A stretch of 64,000 bases of DNA from Streptococcus sp. 29896 (GTDB taxonomy: Bacteria > Bacillota > Bacilli > Lactobacillales > Streptococcaceae), in NCBI RefSeq assembly GCF_032594915.1, contig NZ_CP118733.1:1736001-1800000 (forward strand), given 5' to 3'. Position numbers and translations under genes: made by a program. This document shows positions 25,302 through 33,854 of this stretch, one piece after another. The notes under the pieces were generated by a model. That model saw only the letters and a list, made by a program, of their open reading frames with translations. It made no database searches and was not told the origin of the DNA. Within the stretch, counting starts at the first letter, position 1. The number at the start of each line of letters is the position of its first letter.

Positions 25302-26641
25302 AAAAACTCCTTTTTGTTGAATTTATTTTTTGTGAAATAAAAATAGAGAAATCCTAGACCTGTCCAAATCCCTAGTATAATAAATGAGTGGAGAGATAAC
25401 TGACTTGGCGAACCTGGAAAGATGAGTAAGATTACGAAGGCAATTCCCACTAGCATTCCCAGCAAACTTTGGTACTTCATCATCCGTTTTTTTGCAACTT
25501 GACTACTGACATAACATACATATGCATAGGTCACTGCAGCCATCAAACTGGATAGATCGACAATATATAAAATGACGCTTCTTCCCAACAAAGGCATAAG
25601 AATACTAACCAGAGTGACGAAGCGAAGAGCATTTTCTGGTATGTTATATTGATTTTCATGCGCAAAATATGTTGGAAGTAATGTATGGGTAGCAAGAGAA
25701 GCAAGTACTCGACTACTTCCAACCAAAAATCCATTAATTCCGCCAACTACTGCCGCAAAGAGAGCAATACATAAAGCAGAAAAACCAATCCAGCCAGCAT
25801 ATTCCAAAATCGCACTTCCCGAGGCCCAAACAAACTGATTTGCCTGACTTGGAGAGTAGGCTAACGCTGTAATAACATTCAACATATTGTAAATGAGCAT
25901 TCCAATGATAGTTGCTAAAATCGTCATCCTTGTCGCAAAACGATGCGGAAAACCGAGATCCGTTAAAACCTGCGGTACAATATCAAATCCTACAAAAAGA
26001 AATGGAATAATGGCCAGTACCTTCAAAATGGCAGCACTGTCCAGACGACCATTCTCTAGGTAATTCTCCGCAAATTGTTGTCTATCTCCCAAAAAGAGCA
26101 TATAGACAAAACTGACAGATACGATTGCAACTAGACTGAGAATCAATATTTTTTGTAAGCGCATGGATAGAGATACACCTTGCAAATTGATCCAATAGAA
26201 TACTAAGATGACCAGAGTCGAAATCAACAAATCTGTCAGATATACAGGATAAGAAGCAATTGTATAGAGATAACCAAACGAAATCCCATTGAATAACTGC
26301 TTTAAAACGAGCACTACTGCAGTAGCATTTAATGGAATCAGCGTAAGGTAACAAAATGTCAATGCCCAACCTACTAGAAAACCATGGTTTCTTCCTAAAT
26401 GAGCAAATACATAGGAAAACTCTCCTCCTCTTTCATGATGGTTCTCAATCATCACATGATACCCCATTTGAATAAAATAAATCAGTACCGCACCTAATAA
26501 GAAAGCAATTGCTGTGTTCGTAACACCTGCTTCTGGTAAAAATTTATTTCCCGGAAGGTAGAAAGCACCCCATCCAATAACAGACCCTACCACCAATGAG
26601 ATAACATCTAATTTCGATAAAGTCTGCCTAGCGTTAGTCAA
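25298..26641 (-). CDS. APC-family amino acid permease in the sulfur operon
   Basis: This 447-residue permease has about 12 membrane segments. The N-terminus LSKLDVISLVVGSVIGWGAF carries the APC superfamily first-helix GxxIGxG-like motif, and GGEFSYVFAHLGR follows in helix 3. The start is a TTG at 26641 that overlaps the stop of the upstream reductase gene; no ATG is suitably placed. A cysteine/cystine or other thiol amino acid substrate would fit the neighbours but cannot be read from the sequence. Confidence 0.82.
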   Translation of the reverse strand: MTNARQTLSKLDVISLVVGSVIGWGAFYLPGNKFLPEAGVTNTAIAFLLGAVLIYFIQMGYHVMIENHHERGGEFSYVFAHLGRNHGFLVGWALTFCYLTLIPLNATAVVLVLKQLFNGISFGYLYTIASYPVYLTDLLISTLVILVFYWINLQGVSLSMRLQKILILSLVAIVSVSFVYMLFLGDRQQFAENYLENGRLDSAAILKVLAIIPFLFVGFDIVPQVLTDLGFPHRFATRMTILATIIGMLIYNMLNVITALAYSPSQANQFVWASGSAILEYAGWIGFSALCIALFAAVVGGINGFLVGSSRVLASLATHTLLPTYFAHENQYNIPENALRFVTLVSILMPLLGRSVILYIVDLSSLMAAVTYAYVCYVSSQVAKKRMMKYQSLLGMLVGIAFVILLIFPGSPSQLSLHSFIILGIWTGLGFLYFYFTKNKFNKKEFL

Positions 26642-28331
26642 AATTATACCCCGTTACAATCGGTGTCCGATTAGTTGTCATGTCTCTGAAATATTCATAG
26701 TAACTCAAAGCTAGGAAAGAACCTTGAATGTTGATGATATTTTCAAAACCATATCCTTTCAAAGCACGGATAGCATAGTAACTATTCCAAGAAGTCCGAC
26801 AATGGATATAAACAGGTCTATCTTTTGGAATCTCATCTACGCGTTCACGAATTTCATCCAAAGGAATGTTGATTGCTCCAATAACATGAGACTTGTTAAA
26901 AGCCTCTCTTCCACGAACATCCAGAATAAATGCCCCCTCATCTACTAGCTGACGCACACTTGTAACCGGTACTTGTTTGTAATCTCCATTGAGGTAATTC
27001 AGACCGACTATCCCAGCGAAATTGACTACATCTTTCGCAGTTGAAAATGCAGGAGCATAGCATAATTCTAGGTCTTTCAAATCTTCGAGATAGCCACCCA
27101 AACTAATCACGGTCGCAATGACATTGATGTTCTTAACAGGATTGCCCTTGCTGATCGCCTGGGCACCTACTATTTTTCCGGTCGGATACTGATAAAGTAA
27201 TTTAAAGTGCATGGGTGCTGCATCTGGCATCAACCCAACACGGTCGTTTGGGATAACCAAGGCAACACGATAATCGATACCAGCCTTTTGGCAGTCTTTT
27301 TCATTTAGCCCTGTACTAGCCGCATTCAGACCAAAGACCCGGATGCAAGAAGAACCAATCACGCCTCGATTGCGATTTTGTTTGCCCGAAATCGCATCTG
27401 CCACGTTTCGTGCTTGTTTTTGGGCAGGCCCCGCAAGAGGTAGTCTTGTCTTTTGACCTGTAATCTGATGCACAACTTCAATAGCATCACCCACAGCATA
27501 AACATCTGGTAAGTTTGTTTGGTAGCGGTAGTCTACTTCAATCGCCCCTGTCTCCCCTAATTTTATGCCTGACTTGACTGCAAAATCAACATCTGGGCTG
27601 ACACCGATAGCTACGATAACTGCTTGAGCGGGCAATCGTTTTCCACTCAGTAACACAACTTCCTTCTCTGTAATCTCGACAACACTATCCTCTAAGATTA
27701 GTTGCACACCATTGTCATAGAGTTCCTTATGCAGCATCTGAACCATATCATCATCAAACGGAGTCATGATTTGAGCACTAGCTTCAACAAGGCTTACCTC
27801 TTTGCCAGAATGGCGCAAACATTCTGCTACCTCGACACCAATAAATCCGCCACCAATCACAACGATTTGCTCTGCTTTTGAATGCTTTAAATGCTGATCA
27901 ATGTTGCGAACATCTGACACATTCTTCAATGCGAAAACATGAGGAGCATCGATCCCCTTTATACTAGAGGGACGAATTGCCCTTGCCCCAGGTGACAAAA
28001 TTAGGGCATCATACCAATCTTGAAACTCTTCGCCAGTCTCAAGATTTTTTACGGTAACCTTATGTTCATCTGCAAGAATCTCTATCACTTCATGACGAAC
28101 TTTGGCATCCAGATTATAGGTTTTCTTAAAACTCTCAGTATCATAAAAAACTAAATCCTCTACATTTTCGACTTCTCCGCTGAAATAGTTCGGCAAGCAA
28201 CAGTTAGAAAAGGAAATATCGTAACCCTTATCGTAAATCTGAATCTGGCTTCTTTCATCAATTCTACGAAGACGAGCTGCTACAGAGGCACCGCCTGCAA
28301 CACCACCTACAACTATATATTTCTTAGTCAT
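26634..28331 (-). CDS. CoA-disulfide reductase with C-terminal rhodanese domain (CoADR-RHD)
   Basis: This 565-residue FAD/NAD(P)-dependent enzyme has an N-terminal dinucleotide fold VVGGVAGGASVAARLRR (7-23), the active-site segment SFSNCCLPN (Cys44), a second nucleotide-binding fold (VVIGGGFIGVEVAE) and a C-terminal rhodanese domain with CRTSWNS (Cys511). Family members reduce CoA disulfide, CoA persulfide or polysulfide. The ATG at 28331 is chosen because GGAGG lies directly upstream; an upstream in-frame start at 28364 lacks one. First gene of the sulfur operon with a near-consensus promoter. Confidence 0.92.
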   Translation of the reverse strand: MTKKYIVVGGVAGGASVAARLRRIDERSQIQIYDKGYDISFSNCCLPNYFSGEVENVEDLVFYDTESFKKTYNLDAKVRHEVIEILADEHKVTVKNLETGEEFQDWYDALILSPGARAIRPSSIKGIDAPHVFALKNVSDVRNIDQHLKHSKAEQIVVIGGGFIGVEVAECLRHSGKEVSLVEASAQIMTPFDDDMVQMLHKELYDNGVQLILEDSVVEITEKEVVLLSGKRLPAQAVIVAIGVSPDVDFAVKSGIKLGETGAIEVDYRYQTNLPDVYAVGDAIEVVHQITGQKTRLPLAGPAQKQARNVADAISGKQNRNRGVIGSSCIRVFGLNAASTGLNEKDCQKAGIDYRVALVIPNDRVGLMPDAAPMHFKLLYQYPTGKIVGAQAISKGNPVKNINVIATVISLGGYLEDLKDLELCYAPAFSTAKDVVNFAGIVGLNYLNGDYKQVPVTSVRQLVDEGAFILDVRGREAFNKSHVIGAINIPLDEIRERVDEIPKDRPVYIHCRTSWNSYYAIRALKGYGFENIINIQGSFLALSYYEYFRDMTTNRTPIVTGYNFD

Positions 28332-28364
28332 CGCGACCTCCTTTGTGATTTTTCTCTCAAGCAC

Positions 28365-28393
28365 ATTCTAACATTCAATTGATTGTTTGTCAA
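28365..28393 (-). promoter_or_regulatory. Promoter of the sulfur operon
   Basis: Perfect TTGACA (28388-28393), 17-base spacer and TAGAAT (28365-28370) on the minus strand, 34 bases before the reductase ATG. Confidence 0.8.
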
Positions 28394-28400
28394 CGATTTC

Positions 28401-28430
28401 AAAATAAAAGAATGGACTTCTTTCCATTCT
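28401..28430 (-). terminator. Terminator of the GNAT pseudogene
   Basis: AGAATGGA (28409-28416) pairs with TCCATTCT (28423-28430), followed by TTTTATTTT on the minus strand. Confidence 0.7.
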
Positions 28431-28446
28431 TCTAAAATTTACTCAC

Positions 28447-29157
28447 CTACTGACCTAGTTGTCCAGGCAAGACCAACTTTTCCTTATAAGGAAAGGTTTT
28501 ATCAAATTCTTCCAAGACTGATTGATCCACCGTGTAGCCCGGCGGATCAGTAAACCACCAGTCCCGGCCGGCCAGGGCTTCTGGTCGGAACAATTTGACC
28601 AAGAAATAATCAGCTTCTGGGTCCGCTTGATAGCGAATGCCGACCTCCTTCCCCTTAAAAAAACCAAATCGACTGTAGTAATCAGGAAAGCCTGTAATAG
28701 CCACCAAAACCGCTCCGCTATTTTCCGCCAAAGCCAGCGAATGCTCCAAAAGTGCCTGACCGTAACCGCGGCCTTGCTGGTCTGGCGAGATGCTAAAGGG
28801 ACCAAAGGGTCAGACTGGGCAGGCAAGCGCCGTCCGCTGTGATCTCCGACGTAATATAGAGGATATGCCCCACCAACTGACCGTCGGCTTCCGACACAAG
28901 ATTGAGGTCTTTTATCACATGGTCTTGTCCGCGTAATTGATGCAGGACCAAATGCTCAGTCGCACTCAGATAACAGCCCTTCAGTTTACTTTTAGTACAA
29001 GGCAACGAGTTGCAGACAGTACTGGAGTACGGCAAAACGAGTTAACGATGTAATAAAAGATAAACTGACGGACGAAAGACATTCCAAAGGCGTCACGTGT
29101 TTGCTCCTCCACCGCACGCTGATCCTTTTCTTCTTCTCTTCTAACGATAAGTGACAT
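28447..29157 (-). pseudogene. GNAT-family N-acetyltransferase, disrupted by insertion and frameshift
   Basis: Three pieces in different frames add up to one GNAT protein. It starts at MSLIVRREEEKDQRAVEEQT (ATG 29157). After AFWNVFRP an 88-bp MITE-like insertion (28981-29068) breaks the frame. The middle part continues from ATEHLVLHQL to DGACLPSLT. A single extra C (in ACCCTTTGGTCC, near 28802) then shifts the frame before FGPFSISPDQQGRGYGQALL, the acetyl-CoA binding loop, and GFPDYYSRFGF follows. Two independent lesions make activity very unlikely. Related streptococcal genes are intact, single-domain acetyltransferases. Confidence 0.85.
28981..29068. repeat. MITE-like insertion with terminal inverted repeats
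   Basis: The 88-bp segment begins TCAGTTTACTTTTAGTAC and ends with a near-complementary TAATAAAAGATAAACTGA. It interrupts an otherwise collinear GNAT reading frame and encodes nothing. No clear target-site duplication is visible. Size and ends resemble RUP/MITE-type elements mobilised by a transposase elsewhere. Confidence 0.65.
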
Positions 29158-29241
29158 TTTTTGCTCCATGTAAATCAAAAGTAGCCTAGGAAACGAAGGC
29201 GACGATAGAACTCTGTTACTGCCTTATTTCAAGGTAACAGG

Positions 29242-29268
29242 CTGAAAAACTCCACTGGAGTTTTTCAG
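29242..29268 (-). terminator. Strong symmetric hairpin downstream of the DUF7916-like gene
   Basis: CTGAAAAACTCC (29242-29253) and GGAGTTTTTCAG (29257-29268) form a perfect 12-bp stem with a 3-base loop. It probably terminates the gene ending at 29315; it could act in both directions. Confidence 0.65.
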
Positions 29269-29314
29269 TCATCAAGCCAAGTTGACAACGGATAATTTTG
29301 ATTTTCGCAGAGGA

Positions 29315-30208
29315 CTATCTCCTCACTGATTGACCTATTCTAAAATAGGTGTGCCGTTTGCCTCTGACCGCCAAGGACAGAGCCAAGATATTTTCAGGGT
29401 CGGGCATACGACCGTAGCCCCCGTCTCCGATATGGTGGATGTCCGATCCCACCCGTTTGTTGCTGAGTCCAAACTCCCGCACCGTCTGGCTGTCCGCACT
29501 CTCCTGACTGGTCCCAATAGTCGAAATAACCAGACCACCACGCGCCTTGACCTGACTGACGATCGGTGCCACTATTTCCTCCCGCACGCCCGGCACCGTG
29601 CCGACCGCAGGAATGAGGACACCGTCTGCCCCCAAGTCCACAAAATCCAGCAGGGCTTGGCTATCCACGACCGACTCTCCCAGACCTGCACCGTGCATTT
29701 TCCCCGCAAAGATGAGGCCCTTAAAGTGTTCTTTGGCAAGGCCAATGGCAGAGCGGATTGCAGCCATGGACACACCCGTAGCAGGATTGCCTGTCAGCAT
29801 GATAAAGTCAACGCCAAGGGCTTGGGCCTGTCCCAGACTTTCTGGACTGACCTGACGACCCGGTTTGAGAAAGACCTGCTGGTCTTGGACCTCTTGACTG
29901 CTATCCACAGGCTCCAAGTTAATCCCGACCAATCGACCTGTCAACCGCTTGATTTCCGCAATAGGATTGTCGCAGTCGTAAAAACCAACAATCTCCGGAT
30001 GAAAGACATCCAATTCGTTGAGCACCAAGAGGTCACAACCAAAGGCAGCCATCATCTCCGCATTGGTCACCCCGGCAATCAAGGGAGCCGCTGTGACCAC
30101 CGTTTCTCCCATGATAATCCGACCTTCACTGGATAAAATGGACTGCTTGAGCTCCTCCTTGGTCGCTCCCAGCAAGTCACTGGCATAACAAGACAACAAG
30201 CGTTTCAT
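29315..30208 (-). CDS. TIM-barrel-like protein (DUF7916-like) of unknown function
   Basis: The protein has about 297 residues and starts MKRLLSCYASDLLG. The ATG at 30208 has GGAGG 5 bases upstream, which excludes the GTG-like upstream extension. Conserved-looking segments are ETVVTAAPLIAGVTNAEMMA, GINLEPVD, FIMLTGNPATGVS and the C-terminal GSDIHHIGDGGYGRM. This family is often mislabelled as a hydrolase, and it resembles a TIM-barrel enzyme. The substrate is unknown. It stands alone with its own terminator. Confidence 0.7.
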   Translation of the reverse strand: MKRLLSCYASDLLGATKEELKQSILSSEGRIIMGETVVTAAPLIAGVTNAEMMAAFGCDLLVLNELDVFHPEIVGFYDCDNPIAEIKRLTGRLVGINLEPVDSSQEVQDQQVFLKPGRQVSPESLGQAQALGVDFIMLTGNPATGVSMAAIRSAIGLAKEHFKGLIFAGKMHGAGLGESVVDSQALLDFVDLGADGVLIPAVGTVPGVREEIVAPIVSQVKARGGLVISTIGTSQESADSQTVREFGLSNKRVGSDIHHIGDGGYGRMPDPENILALSLAVRGKRHTYFRIGQSVRR

Positions 30209-30255
30209 AAGAACCTCCAAATCGAAATTAGTTTGTAATCGCTTTCTGTTTCTGT

Positions 30256-30277
30256 AAAAAGAAAAGAGATTATCTCT
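30256..30277 (-). terminator. Terminator of the rlmB-yacP-degV operon
   Basis: A short AGAGA/TCTCT stem (30265-30277) is followed by TTTCTTTTT on the minus strand. It overlaps the degV stop codon. Confidence 0.55.
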
Positions 30278-31130
30278 CTTCTTTATTGATAGATAGGATA
30301 GCTAGCACCCCTGTTCCTGTATGGGTGGCAATGATAGGGCCCAACTCAGTCAAAAGAACCTCGCTGACACGGCCATCTTCCAACAAGGTTGTCTTCATCG
30401 CTTCAGCCGCCTCAATATCACCTGTATAGGCCACCATAACCGTAGAATGATCCAAATTATCCAAGGTCAGGTTCAACATTTCCTTGATTCCTTTTTTGCG
30501 ACCACGGATTTTGGCAATCGCTTCTAACCTTCCTTCCGCATTGAGCGCAAGGAGGGGCTTGATATTGACCAGACCACCAATGAGAGCTGCTGCTTTAGAT
30601 AAGCGACCACCACGCACCAGGTGGTTAAGGTCATCGACCAAGAGATAGGTCCGCAAGCGTGGCACCAATTCCTCAATCAGCGCCTTGGTTTCTGCCAAAG
30701 TCTTACCCGCAGCACGCGCTTGAGCCGCCTGCATGACCAAGTAGCCTTCCCCGATAGAAGCCGCCTTGGTATCGACAATCTCGATATGGGCTTGTGGATA
30801 GTTATCCAAGACCATATCACGTGCAATAGTCCCACTCTGATAGGTCCCTGAAAGAGCCGATGAAAAGGCTAGGTAGAGTACATCTTGACCTTCCTTGGCT
30901 GCCGCTTCAAAAACTTCTTCAAACTGACCAACATTGACCTGACTGGTTGTCGGAAGGCCGCCTGTTGCCATTTTCTCCAGCAGATCTGCTGAGGTCAAGC
31001 GGTTTTCCCCAACGGTTTCATAGGTCACACCATCTAGGTTGATGGTCAAACCAAGCACAGTCACATCATTTTCTTGGACCCAGCTGGTTGGCAAATCCGA
31101 TGTCGAATCGGTTACGATTGTAAATGTCAC
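30270..31130 (-). CDS. DegV family fatty-acid-binding protein
   Basis: This 286-residue protein starts TFTIVTDSTSDLP, the hallmark of DegV/FakB-type proteins, and has LYLAFSSALSGTYQSG (about 84-99) and the C-terminal IATHTGTGVLAI segments that line the lipid pocket. FakB proteins present fatty acids to the FakA kinase. The start is GTG at 31130, overlapping the upstream stop (GTGA), with GGAGG ten bases before. Last gene of the rlmB-yacP-degV operon. Confidence 0.9.
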   Translation of the reverse strand: MTFTIVTDSTSDLPTSWVQENDVTVLGLTINLDGVTYETVGENRLTSADLLEKMATGGLPTTSQVNVGQFEEVFEAAAKEGQDVLYLAFSSALSGTYQSGTIARDMVLDNYPQAHIEIVDTKAASIGEGYLVMQAAQARAAGKTLAETKALIEELVPRLRTYLLVDDLNHLVRGGRLSKAAALIGGLVNIKPLLALNAEGRLEAIAKIRGRKKGIKEMLNLTLDNLDHSTVMVAYTGDIEAAEAMKTTLLEDGRVSEVLLTELGPIIATHTGTGVLAILSINKEER

Positions 31131-31648
31131 TCTTTCATTTCCTCCATCATTTCTCTTAAGGCTTGAAAATTCCCATCTGACCAGGGATTGAGCCGTGGGG
31201 TATAAAGTTCGACCTGGTCCACAAACTTATCCAAGTCCTTTTTGATAACCCTGGCTCTCTCCTCTAACTCACGCGCCGAAATCCGTAAGGCCCCTTGTGA
31301 AAAGACCACCCATTGTTCGTTGAGGTCGCTGGTTGCGACGGAAACCTGCTTGCGACGGTCACTATTGAGCTGGGCGCTGAGTCGTTCGATATAACTATCT
31401 GCCGTCTCTTCCTCCTCTGTAAAAATGACCGACACCTTGTATTCATCATACTGCTGGCGAAGACCTGGCACATGGTGGGCATCAAAGACACAAATCACCT
31501 CAATCTGTTCAAAGGCTGCGTAGTGAGACAAGGTTCGAAGCAAGGTCGTTCTGGCTGCATCCAAGTCTCCCTTTTTAAAATCTTGCTTGGTGGCCTGCCA
31601 AAAGGCAATCATGTTGTAGCCATCTACAATGAGAACTTTTTCTTTCAT
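31127..31648 (-). CDS. NYN-domain endoribonuclease of the YacP/Rae1 family
   Basis: This 173-residue protein begins KEKVLIVDGYNMIAFW, the NYN/PIN-like active-site strand, with a second acidic site in VICVFDAHHVPG and TADSYIERL. Bacillus subtilis YacP (Rae1) cleaves mRNA in the ribosomal A site. The ATG follows the rlmB stop without a gap (TAAATG), so the two are co-translated. Confidence 0.88.
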   Translation of the reverse strand: MKEKVLIVDGYNMIAFWQATKQDFKKGDLDAARTTLLRTLSHYAAFEQIEVICVFDAHHVPGLRQQYDEYKVSVIFTEEEETADSYIERLSAQLNSDRRKQVSVATSDLNEQWVVFSQGALRISARELEERARVIKKDLDKFVDQVELYTPRLNPWSDGNFQALREMMEEMKE

Positions 31649-32377
31649 TTAGATTTTCTTCCGAAATACTTCGTACATCAGCACGGCTGCTGCTACGCTG
31701 GCGTTGAGAGATTGGACATGGCCCTTCATAGGAATGGTAATCATCTCATCCACCTGCTTTTTGATATTGCTGGAGATGCCCTTGCCTTCGTTGCCAATAA
31801 TAAGTGCTAGTTTACCAGCTGTATTCCACTTGTGGCTTGGGGTTCCGTTCATATCCGTACCAAATACCCAGAAACCAGCCTCCTTAAGCTTATCAAGGGT
31901 TTGGCTGAGATTGGTCACTCGGGCGATTGGGACATGAGCCACCGCACCTGTTGAGGTCTTTGCCACAACGGGCGTCACGCCAACTGCTCGGTGCTTGGGA
32001 ATGATGATACCTGCTACCTGAGTGGCATCTGCGGTCCGTAAAATCGAGCCGAAGTTGTGAGGGTCTGTCAGCCCGTCCAAGATGAGAATGAGGGGATTAT
32101 CTTCCTGCTCTGCTTTTTCCAGAATGTCCGAAAGGTCTGCATAAGCAAACTCGGAGACCCGCAGGACAAAGCCTTGGTGGACGGCACCTTCTGTCATGTC
32201 GGACAGGGTCTTTTTGGGCGTCCAAGAAATCGACACCTTCTTCTCTGCTGCCAGTGCCTTGATTTTTTCTACATTTTTTCCGCGCAAATCATCCTGAATG
32301 TAGAGTTTGTTGCCAGTGTTGGCCTCCAAACTCTCCACTACAGCATGTACGCCATATACCATATCATTTTGTTCCAT
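31649..32377 (-). CDS. rlmB: 23S rRNA 2'-O-methyltransferase RlmB (SpoU/TrmH family)
   Basis: This 242-residue SPOUT methyltransferase has an N-terminal L30e-like substrate-binding part with VYGVHAVVESL, then the SpoU motifs LTDPHNFGSILRTADA (107-122), IIGNEGKGIS and SLNASVAAAVLMYE. RlmB methylates G2251 in the 23S peptidyltransferase loop. There is no ribosome binding site, and an extended -10 box ends only six bases upstream of the ATG, so the mRNA may be leaderless. Confidence 0.92.
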   Translation of the reverse strand: MEQNDMVYGVHAVVESLEANTGNKLYIQDDLRGKNVEKIKALAAEKKVSISWTPKKTLSDMTEGAVHQGFVLRVSEFAYADLSDILEKAEQEDNPLILILDGLTDPHNFGSILRTADATQVAGIIIPKHRAVGVTPVVAKTSTGAVAHVPIARVTNLSQTLDKLKEAGFWVFGTDMNGTPSHKWNTAGKLALIIGNEGKGISSNIKKQVDEMITIPMKGHVQSLNASVAAAVLMYEVFRKKI

Positions 32378-32383
32378 GGTATT

Positions 32384-32392
32384 ATTATAGCA
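32384..32392 (-). promoter_or_regulatory. Extended -10 promoter of rlmB
   Basis: TGCTATAAT on the minus strand is a perfect extended -10 (TGn plus TATAAT). Its 3' edge is six bases before the rlmB ATG. The -35 region is poor. Confidence 0.6.
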
Positions 32393-32400
32393 TATTTTGG

Positions 32401-32428
32401 AAACAAAGAAGCCAAGGAAAACCTTGGC
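32401..32428 (-). terminator. Terminator of the PASTA-protein gene
   Basis: GCCAAGG (32411-32417) pairs with CCTTGGC (32422-32428), followed by a T-rich run on the minus strand. Confidence 0.8.
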
Positions 32429-32434
32429 TAAAAC

Positions 32435-33607
32435 TTACTCCCTGTATTCTTCCAATAAAACATACCAGTGGGTGTTCCCTGTAGCCTCCTCATAGGAACC
32501 ATGTTCCAACTCACCTTGGGCATTGACACGGTACCGCCAATAGCTTGGTTCAAAGTCTGAATCTGATGGAATCGTCACATCTGCATAAACCAAATCATCT
32601 TCCTCTTTGTAAACCGAAATGACTGGTTGTTGACGATTGTAGTGAACGTTCTCTGGGTTCATGAAAAATGCATAGGCAACCCATCTCTGCACCTGCTCTG
32701 TTGTCAAATCCTTGGTATTGACCTGTGCAAGACCTCCCTGAACTTCCGTCAACGAAATCCACCCCTGCCCTGACTTTAGCTTGCCCCAGCTATGACCATC
32801 GTTATAAGTCGTCTCCACAATAGTATAGGTGCCTGGATCAATGGTCGCAACATAAGTTGCCGTTAAATAAGGCGCTTGAAGGATAGACAAGCCTGTCCTT
32901 TCAATTTCAATGGTAAAGGTTTGAGAAGAAACTTGGCTACTGCTCGTCGTCGAAGCTGTTCCTTCACTGCTTGTTTCTGATGTCGCAGTCTCCTCTTTTG
33001 CTACAATCAGATCTACCACTTTCCCTCTTTTCACCTTGCTGCCCCCACTAGGTGTCGATAAGCTGACTTGGCCCGGTTCAACGGTCTGTCCACCAATTTC
33101 CGTGACCGTTCCCAATACAAAACCTTCATCACGCAAGACTTCCTTGGCCTCAGCCAAGGACACGCCACGTAATTCTGGAACCCTAACCTGCTGCATGTCT
33201 GTATAAACATAGTAAACACCAAACATACCGACTAGTAGCACTAAGAGGGAAATAAAAATGCCCAGTTGTCTTCTTCTTGCTGCCACCAGTTGTCTCTCCT
33301 CTTTCTCTAAAAGATACTGGGAATAATCGTTTTCAGCATCATCGAGCATTTGCTGAAAGACTAGTCGCTGACTGTCATCTGAGGCTTGAGCCAAATGAAG
33401 TTGGAGTTGAAAAATTCGATCTTTGTACTCTTTTTCAATTTGACGTTCATGCTCCTTCTCAAGAAGTGCATTCTGTTTTCTTAGCGCATGGGTCTGGGAA
33501 TTAATCGCATAGGACTGAGAATGAATAGCATTGGTCTGGGCATCCATTTTTCGACTTAGTTCATCATGTCTTCGCTGTTCTTCCATATCACGCATCCATT
33601 TATCCAT
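32435..33607 (-). CDS. Membrane protein with coiled coil, PASTA domain and C-terminal SH3-like region
   Basis: This 390-residue protein has a long charged, probably coiled-coil N-terminus (1-110) with repeated NSQTHALRKQ-type heptads. One membrane helix follows (LGIFISLLVLLVGMFGVYYV, about 114-133), then a PASTA domain VPELRGVSLAEAKEVLRDEG (143-162 and following), a Ser/Thr-rich linker (about 208-228), and a region with SWGKLKSGQGWISL that resembles an SH3-like fold. The topology suggests a cytoplasmic coil and an outside part that could sense or bind cell wall. No kinase domain is present, unlike StkP. Monocistronic. Confidence 0.75.
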   Translation of the reverse strand: MDKWMRDMEEQRRHDELSRKMDAQTNAIHSQSYAINSQTHALRKQNALLEKEHERQIEKEYKDRIFQLQLHLAQASDDSQRLVFQQMLDDAENDYSQYLLEKEERQLVAARRRQLGIFISLLVLLVGMFGVYYVYTDMQQVRVPELRGVSLAEAKEVLRDEGFVLGTVTEIGGQTVEPGQVSLSTPSGGSKVKRGKVVDLIVAKEETATSETSSEGTASTTSSSQVSSQTFTIEIERTGLSILQAPYLTATYVATIDPGTYTIVETTYNDGHSWGKLKSGQGWISLTEVQGGLAQVNTKDLTTEQVQRWVAYAFFMNPENVHYNRQQPVISVYKEEDDLVYADVTIPSDSDFEPSYWRYRVNAQGELEHGSYEEATGNTHWYVLLEEYRE

Positions 33608-33672
33608 GCTCCAACTCTCCTAAAAACAAGTTCATCATCGACTTAGTATCCTCCACCAAGCCTATTTCTCAT

Positions 33673-33701
33673 AGTATAACAAAACAATGATAGAAGAGCA
33701 A
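33673..33701 (-). promoter_or_regulatory. Predicted promoter of the PASTA-protein gene
   Basis: TTGCTC (33696-33701), 17-base spacer and TATACT (33673-33678) on the minus strand. An inverted repeat AATCCCATGGGATT (about 33700-33713) abuts the -35. Confidence 0.5.
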
Positions 33702-33785
33702 TCCCATGGGATTACTCTCATATTTCAAATTACAGCTAATAGCAGTTTATCAACGGTTTTGTTTGTATTTTTTGAAAAAGAAATT

Positions 33786-33841
33786 TTGACATGTGACATA
33801 CGATGTGGTATGCTAAGCTTTATTAACTTGTCCATACAAGT
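33786..33841 (+). promoter_or_regulatory. Promoter and palindromic operator of the DUF1761 gene
   Basis: TTGACA (33786-33791), 17-base spacer and TATGCT (33809-33814). The palindrome ACTTG-TCCATA-CAAGT (33826-33841) lies right at or after the expected transcription start, a typical repressor position. The regulator is not known; the arms resemble GntR-type sites. Confidence 0.6.
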
Positions 33842-33854
33842 ATAAGGAGAATAT

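Noticed and set aside
29330..30136. 268-codon plus-strand ORF opposite the DUF7916-like gene
   Set aside because: It is antisense to a well-supported gene, lacks a ribosome binding site, and shows no recognisable motif.
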